9,003 bases of DNA. Origin: Candidatus Bathyarchaeota archaeon (lineage in GTDB: Archaea > Thermoproteota > Bathyarchaeia > TCS64). The stretch covers positions 1 through 9,003 of the forward strand of contig VGJH01000032.1 of assembly GCA_016867505.1 (NCBI GenBank). The letters run 5' to 3'. The position numbers were made by a program, and so were the translations under genes. Numbering within the stretch: position 1 is the first letter of the stretch; each line of letters starts with the position of its first letter. Shown here piece by piece: positions 5,833-9,003 of the stretch. The notes beneath the pieces were generated by a model. The model was not told where the DNA came from. It made no database searches and saw only the letters and a list, made by a program, of their open reading frames with translations.

Positions 5833-6594
5833 TCAAATTATCAATGATATTAATTGTGCAAATATTACTCCACATAAAACTCCTGAAGACACATAGTGTT
5901 TGTAGATTGGTTTACAGTAATCATGTGCTACCGGTATGAGTTCGTCTATTGTCACATAAACCATCACACCAGATGCGAAAGCAAGCGCTACCCCATTTAC
6001 TAAATTACCGCCACCTAGGTAAGAGATTAGCACAGATCCGATTATTGCACCTATTGGTTCAGTTAATCCTGATAGTGTTGTTAACCATATGGCTCTTTTT
6101 TTATCCATTCCTGCACTGATTAATGGTGTCGTTGTTGCTATTCCTTCAGGGATATTGTGTAGGCATATCATGATTGTAACCAGTAATCCTAAGGCTGGTA
6201 AATGTGAGTAACCTGCACTTACGACGAGGCCTTCAGGGAAGTTGTGCAATGACATTCCTAGCATAATCACGAACCCACTCCTCAACAGAAGCTTATCTTT
6301 TATCCCATCTTCCCACTGCCCGAACTCGATGTGAGGTAATAAAAGATCTAATCCCATCATAACCATCGATCCTACAGCAAAAGCACCAACGGTCCATACT
6401 ATTCCAACAAGATCCAAGGCTTCAATGAAAAGTTCAGTGAAAGAAACTACAATCATGACTCCTCCAGCAAAGCCCATTAAGAAGCCTAGGAATTTTCCTT
6501 CAAGTTGTCCAAAGGCATATACCATTAATCCTCCGATACCAGTTGAAAGTCCTGCTAACAGGCTCATAATAATTGGTATGAGGAATTCGTACAT
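5833..6594 (-). CDS. ZIP-family divalent metal transporter
   Basis: A 253-residue integral membrane protein, the usual size for prokaryotic ZIP/ZupT-like carriers of zinc, iron or manganese. About eight membrane helices can be placed (near 4-28, 35-56, 64-86, 104-127, 132-155, 166-190, 197-214 and 230-252). The paired metal-site motifs are HNFPEG (117-122, helix 4) and HNIPEG (146-151, helix 5), with SGLTEP carrying Glu179 in helix 6; all are ZIP hallmarks. The usual His-rich loop between helices 3 and 4 is nearly absent (only His88), although the neighbouring regulator has a His-rich tail. It lies 48 bp behind the DtxR-family gene on the same strand and is probably co-transcribed. A TATA-like AATAATTTAAG (6624-6634) could add a promoter of its own. 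The metal carried cannot be named from sequence; uptake into the cytoplasm is typical. Confidence 0.92.
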   Translation of the reverse strand: MYEFLIPIIMSLLAGLSTGIGGLMVYAFGQLEGKFLGFLMGFAGGVMIVVSFTELFIEALDLVGIVWTVGAFAVGSMVMMGLDLLLPHIEFGQWEDGIKDKLLLRSGFVIMLGMSLHNFPEGLVVSAGYSHLPALGLLVTIMICLHNIPEGIATTTPLISAGMDKKRAIWLTTLSGLTEPIGAIIGSVLISYLGGGNLVNGVALAFASGVMVYVTIDELIPVAHDYCKPIYKHYVSSGVLCGVIFAQLISLII

Positions 6595-6642
6595 TGTAGG
6601 TGCTGGCTAATTTAGGCGTGACTAATAATTTAAGCTTTGTAC

Positions 6643-7350
6643 CTATGTTTGGTGGTGTGGTCCATGTGGATGCGTCTTCGTAGAGGTGTCTTGTTCTAAC
6701 TCTATATATATTTTCTCAGCAAGCTCTCTCTCTATTACCTCCTTCATATTATTTGAGGTAACCTCTATGGGGCCATCAAAAAAGTCCGCTCTAGTCACGG
6801 TGATTATATCATTTATTTTAAAATTCGTGTTTAAGGATTCCATATAGATTAGTTTTCCTTTCTCTCCTGGCGTCAATTTGGAGAGTTTGGTTACTAAACG
6901 ATTATTATCTTTTGATGTTGGGCAGTTGGGGCAATCAGTTAGGTTGATGCACGGTGGAATGGGGTTTCCATCATCAGAGCATACTTGTGGATTATTAATT
7001 TTCCTACAGATAGCTGATGATACTTCTTCACTAACACTATGTTCTAGCTTGCATGCTTCTTCGTGGAGAGCTTCTTTAGGCAAATCCAGTTCATCGTGGA
7101 GAAAAGTTTCTATAAGACGATGCTTACGGACGACTTTCTGTGCCATAGCTGTGCCTTTACCTGTTAAAATCACGCCCTTGTATGGCAGGTATAAGATTAT
7201 GTTGTCTCTAGCTAGTTTCTGAAGCATCTGAGTTACGCTTGGTGGAGCAACTCTAAGTCTTTTAGAGAGTTCTCTGTTACTAGCAGTTTTTTTAACTTCA
7301 TTGAAAGCATAGATAGCTTCAAGGTATTCCTGTATACTCTCACTCATCAC
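6643..7350 (-). CDS. DtxR/MntR-family metal-dependent transcriptional regulator
   Basis: A 235-residue regulator (numbering from GTG at 7350; an ATG follows at 7347 and is equally possible). Residues 5-65 are a winged helix with recognition helix VAPPSVTQMLQKL (34-46). Residues 70-115 are the dimer and metal domain. The ligand set lines up with DtxR at a constant offset of two: His77, Glu81, His96, Cys100, Glu103 and His104. Position 8 is Glu, where DtxR has Met10 and MntR has Asp8. A linker with Cys124, 134, 140 and 143 follows, then a FeoA/SH3-like domain (about 150-220), then a tail with His227, 229, 232 and 233. With bound metal such proteins usually repress uptake genes, here probably the ZIP gene 48 bp downstream. 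An ATTTAAAT box (7372-7379) lies 25-28 bp before the start codons, so the mRNA may be leaderless. Confidence 0.9.
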   Translation of the reverse strand: MMSESIQEYLEAIYAFNEVKKTASNRELSKRLRVAPPSVTQMLQKLARDNIILYLPYKGVILTGKGTAMAQKVVRKHRLIETFLHDELDLPKEALHEEACKLEHSVSEEVSSAICRKINNPQVCSDDGNPIPPCINLTDCPNCPTSKDNNRLVTKLSKLTPGEKGKLIYMESLNTNFKINDIITVTRADFFDGPIEVTSNNMKEVIERELAEKIYIELEQDTSTKTHPHGPHHQT

Positions 7351-7371
7351 ATCAACCTATTTATTTAAGCG

Positions 7372-7379
7372 ATTTAAAT
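7372..7379 (-). promoter_or_regulatory. Candidate TATA box for the regulator-ZIP unit
   Basis: ATTTAAAT is centred about 25 bp before the GTG at 7350 and 28 bp before the ATG at 7347. This spacing predicts a leaderless or nearly leaderless mRNA, in which case the AGGT at 7355-7358 would not serve as a ribosome site. Confidence 0.4.
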
Positions 7380-7405
7380 GTTAACAGTCAAAGCAGCTCA
7401 CAATA

Positions 7406-7431
7406 TTTCAATCTATTAGTATAGTTTGAAA
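7406..7431. promoter_or_regulatory. Candidate operator: 26-bp imperfect dyad
   Basis: TTTCAATCTAT and ATAGTTTGAAA are inverted copies of 11 bp with one mismatch, separated by TAGT. The dyad lies in the 132-bp control region between the divergent regulator gene and methyltransferase gene, between their two candidate TATA boxes. It is a natural binding site for a dimeric winged-helix protein such as the adjacent DtxR-family regulator. It does not resemble the classical DtxR or MntR consensus closely. Confidence 0.45.
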
Positions 7432-7433
7432 AT

Positions 7434-7452
7434 TAATTGTTATAAGCAATTA
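7434..7452. promoter_or_regulatory. Second small dyad next to the methyltransferase TATA box
   Basis: TAATTG and CAATTA are perfect inverted 6-bp arms around a 7-base centre (TTATAAG). It touches the TATA-like box at 7451-7460, so a bound protein would hinder TBP. In AT-rich DNA such short dyads also occur by chance. Confidence 0.25.
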
Positions 7453-7460
7453 TTTTTAAT
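7451..7460 (+). promoter_or_regulatory. Candidate TATA box, leaderless transcript of the methyltransferase gene
   Basis: TATTTTTAAT is centred about 27 bp before the ATG at 7483, and no Shine-Dalgarno sequence precedes that ATG (CTTTTTAATTT). The same arrangement is seen before the gene at 3572. Confidence 0.4.
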
Positions 7461-7482
7461 CCAGTCTCATTCTTTTTAATTT

Positions 7483-8221
7483 ATGAAGGATCGATTCATT
7501 GCTTACGATGCTTACGCCAAGTTAGCTGAAAAATATGCTGCCATTATTGATGTTAAGCTACATAATGCAGAATATGAACGGCCTGAATTACTAAAAATGA
7601 TGCCAAATGTGGCTGGTTTGAGAGTGCTTGATGCTGGGTGTGGTACTGGTAGTTTAACTGAATGGTTTCTTGGTCATGGTGCTGAGGTTCTTGGTGTCAG
7701 GTGTCGATGCCAGTCCTGAGATGCTTGAGCAAGCAAAGAAACGTATTCAGAATAAAGCTGTTTTAAAGCTTCACGATCTTAGGGAACCATTAAACTTCAT
7801 TGAAGATGGCTCATTTGACCTTGTTGCTTCATCTTTGGTTATGCATTATCTTGATGAGTTAGAACCTGTTTTCAAAGAATTCAATCGAGTATTAAAACCT
7901 CAAGGATCCCTTCTATTCAGCATACAGCATCCTGTTATAGATTTCATTTATCGACCATCAGATGACTATTATAGGGTTGAAGTTATCTCCTGGGATTGGA
8001 ATGGCTTCACAGCTGAGCCAGTTAAAGTTCACACCTATAGAAGACCTTTACAAGATTATACTGAAGCCCTATATAATTCAGGATTCTTCGTTGAACGGTT
8101 AACTGAACCAAAACCAACTGAAAAATTTAAGGAACAAGCTCCAGAAAGCTATGCAAATAGTTTGAAAAATCCTGCTTTCATGGTGATAAAAGCATTCAAG
8201 CATATGGGTTTGTGTTCTTAA
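7483..8221 (+). pseudogene. Class I SAM-dependent methyltransferase, interrupted by a 7-bp duplication frameshift
   Basis: Two overlapping frames encode one methyltransferase. The first (7483-7719) has the SAM-binding motif I VLDAGCGTGS (48-57) and GAEVLGV, then runs out of frame to a stop. The second carries DASPEMLEQAKKR, the DLREPL and SFDLVASSLVMHYL segments, FNRVLKPQGSLLFS and a C-terminal part ending at 8221. The break lies exactly in the acidic loop GVDxSPEM that contacts the SAM ribose. Removing one copy of the repeat GGTGTCA gives a continuous 243-residue protein of normal Methyltransf_11 size. The substrate cannot be told. The codons on both sides look undamaged, so the break is recent, a sequencing or assembly error, or much less likely a programmed shift. 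The next gene starts 51 bp downstream on the same strand. Confidence 0.85.
7693..7705 (+). repeat. Tandem 7-bp duplication causing the frameshift
   Basis: GGTGTCA is followed at once by GGTGTC and then G, so the 7-bp unit is present twice except for its last base. Seven is not a multiple of three, so the reading frame shifts here. Deleting one unit restores GVDASPEM without any other change. Confidence 0.85.
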
Positions 8222-8231
8222 TATTCTAAGA

Positions 8232-8240
8232 TTTAATATA
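8232..8240 (+). promoter_or_regulatory. Possible TATA-like element before the enolase-superfamily gene
   Basis: TTTAATATA lies in the 51-bp gap after the methyltransferase gene, about 37 bp before the ATG at 8273. It could start a short-leader transcript. Read-through from the upstream gene is the alternative. Confidence 0.25.
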
Positions 8241-8272
8241 ATTAGTTAACATCGAGATTCAATGAACATGAG

Positions 8273-9003
8273 ATGAAGATAACCGACATTAAGACTTATT
8301 CAATGATGATTCCTCTTAAAGAAACGGATCCAGTTTCTGCTTACCCAAATAGGAGAAGAATACACATCATTGTTGAAGTCTCTACAGATGAGGGGATTAA
8401 TGGTTATGGTGAGGCAATTGCTTATACTTATGGTTCAATCAGTGGCTATATTGAGCATCAGTTAAAACCAATTTTATTGGGTGAAGATCCAACTCAAGTT
8501 GAGAAACTCTGGAATAAGGTATATCACATCAGTTTTGGTCATGGGATTAATGGTATATCAATTCATGCTCTCAGCAGCATAGAGATTGCCCTCTGGGACA
8601 TAATTGGAAAAAAACATAATGTTCCAGTATACAAGATGCTTGGTGGCCTCTGTAAAGACAAGATAAAAGCATATGCGAGTTTAATGGAGTACAAGAAACC
8701 TGAAGAGGTAGCTAAAATCAGTCAGCATTGGGTTGAAGAAGGCTATAAAGCAGTAAAAATCCATCAGGGAAAAGATGATGGCGTCATCTGCACTAAAGCA
8801 GTAAGGGATGCTGTGGGCTATGATGTGGAGGTAATGCTTGATGTCAACGGTGCATGGACTCCAAAAGAAGCATTAAAAGCAGTTCGACAGCTAGAGAAAT
8901 ATGAGTTAACATGGCTTGAAGAACCAATATGGCCGGTTAACGATTATGATGGTTTAGCATGGTTGAGAACAAAAACAGATATCCCCATAGCTGGTGGAGA
9001 GAA
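8273..9003 (+). CDS. Mandelate racemase/muconate lactonizing enzyme family protein, 5' part
   Basis: Open for 243 codons from ATG 8273 to the window edge, against a usual family length of about 360-400. It shows the N-terminal capping domain of the enolase superfamily (STDEGINGYGEA, about 37-48; ALWDIIGKKHNVPVYKMLGG, about 104-123) and the start of the barrel. KIH (162-164) is at the place of the KxK/KxH acid-base motif. LDVNGAW with Asp190, WLEEP with Glu216 and AGGE with Glu243 give the three magnesium ligands, the last at the very edge. Such enzymes abstract the alpha proton of a carboxylate and act as racemases, epimerases, lactonizing enzymes or sugar-acid dehydratases. The second-half catalytic residues are outside the window, so the substrate is unknown. 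ATGs at 8262 and 8268 run into TGA at once, so 8273 is the start. Confidence 0.88.
   Translation, partial: MKITDIKTYSMMIPLKETDPVSAYPNRRRIHIIVEVSTDEGINGYGEAIAYTYGSISGYIEHQLKPILLGEDPTQVEKLWNKVYHISFGHGINGISIHALSSIEIALWDIIGKKHNVPVYKMLGGLCKDKIKAYASLMEYKKPEEVAKISQHWVEEGYKAVKIHQGKDDGVICTKAVRDAVGYDVEVMLDVNGAWTPKEALKAVRQLEKYELTWLEEPIWPVNDYDGLAWLRTKTDIPIAGGE

Noticed and set aside
7690..7720. Programmed ribosomal frameshift in the methyltransferase gene
   Set aside because: No slippery heptamer or downstream structure is evident, and a simple 7-bp duplication explains the shift completely.
7670..8221. Independent gene starting at the ATG at 7670
   Set aside because: The first residues are an out-of-frame reading of the upstream methyltransferase half, and the remainder lacks its own SAM motif I. 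It is the second half of the frameshifted gene.

Overview
The window looks archaeal, AT-rich and gene-dense. Several signs point that way. Two plus-strand genes have no Shine-Dalgarno sequence but carry an AT-rich TATA-like box about 27 bp before the ATG, as expected for leaderless archaeal transcripts. A stand-alone ThiN-type thiamine-phosphate synthase, a mostly archaeal form, is present. A surface protein ends in an IPGY motif, a membrane helix and a basic tail, like archaeal C-terminal sorting signals. I cannot fix the lineage from the sequence; an uncultured TACK- or Asgard-type or Thermoplasmata-like archaeon would fit.

Layout. (1) 1-165 is the 3' end of a MalY/PatB-type PLP enzyme. (2) 276-2522 is a short UvrA-like double ABC ATPase that lacks the UvrB-binding region. 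(3) 2563-3444, minus strand, is a thiamine unit. Read in its own direction it has a TPP riboswitch, two hairpins around a start codon, a 55-codon stump of an ECF-type transporter S component, and thiN. (4) 3572-5608 is a secreted, membrane-anchored protein with seven propeller-type repeats, two PKD domains and a carboxypeptidase-regulatory-like domain. (5) 5833-7350, minus strand, is a metal-homeostasis pair: a DtxR/MntR-family regulator followed by a ZIP transporter. (6) 7351-7482 is the divergent control region, with a 26-bp imperfect dyad. (7) 7483-8221 is a class I SAM methyltransferase gene broken by a 7-bp tandem duplication. (8) 8273-9003 is the 5' part of a mandelate racemase/muconate lactonizing enzyme family gene that runs off the window.

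How the parts work together. TPP probably controls the thiamine unit by feedback. The RNA downstream of the aptamer contains two segments complementary to the two strands of aptamer helix P2, in nested order, and the outer one overlaps a hairpin that closes on the start codon. This is a readable translational switch. The gene directly behind it is truncated, so the switch may now serve mainly thiN or nothing. The regulator and ZIP transporter are likely co-transcribed, with the regulator sensing the metal that ZIP moves. The other genes show no obvious link to one another. I see no mobile element, CRISPR array, tRNA or rRNA. No stretch over 300 bases lacks a gene or regulatory element.
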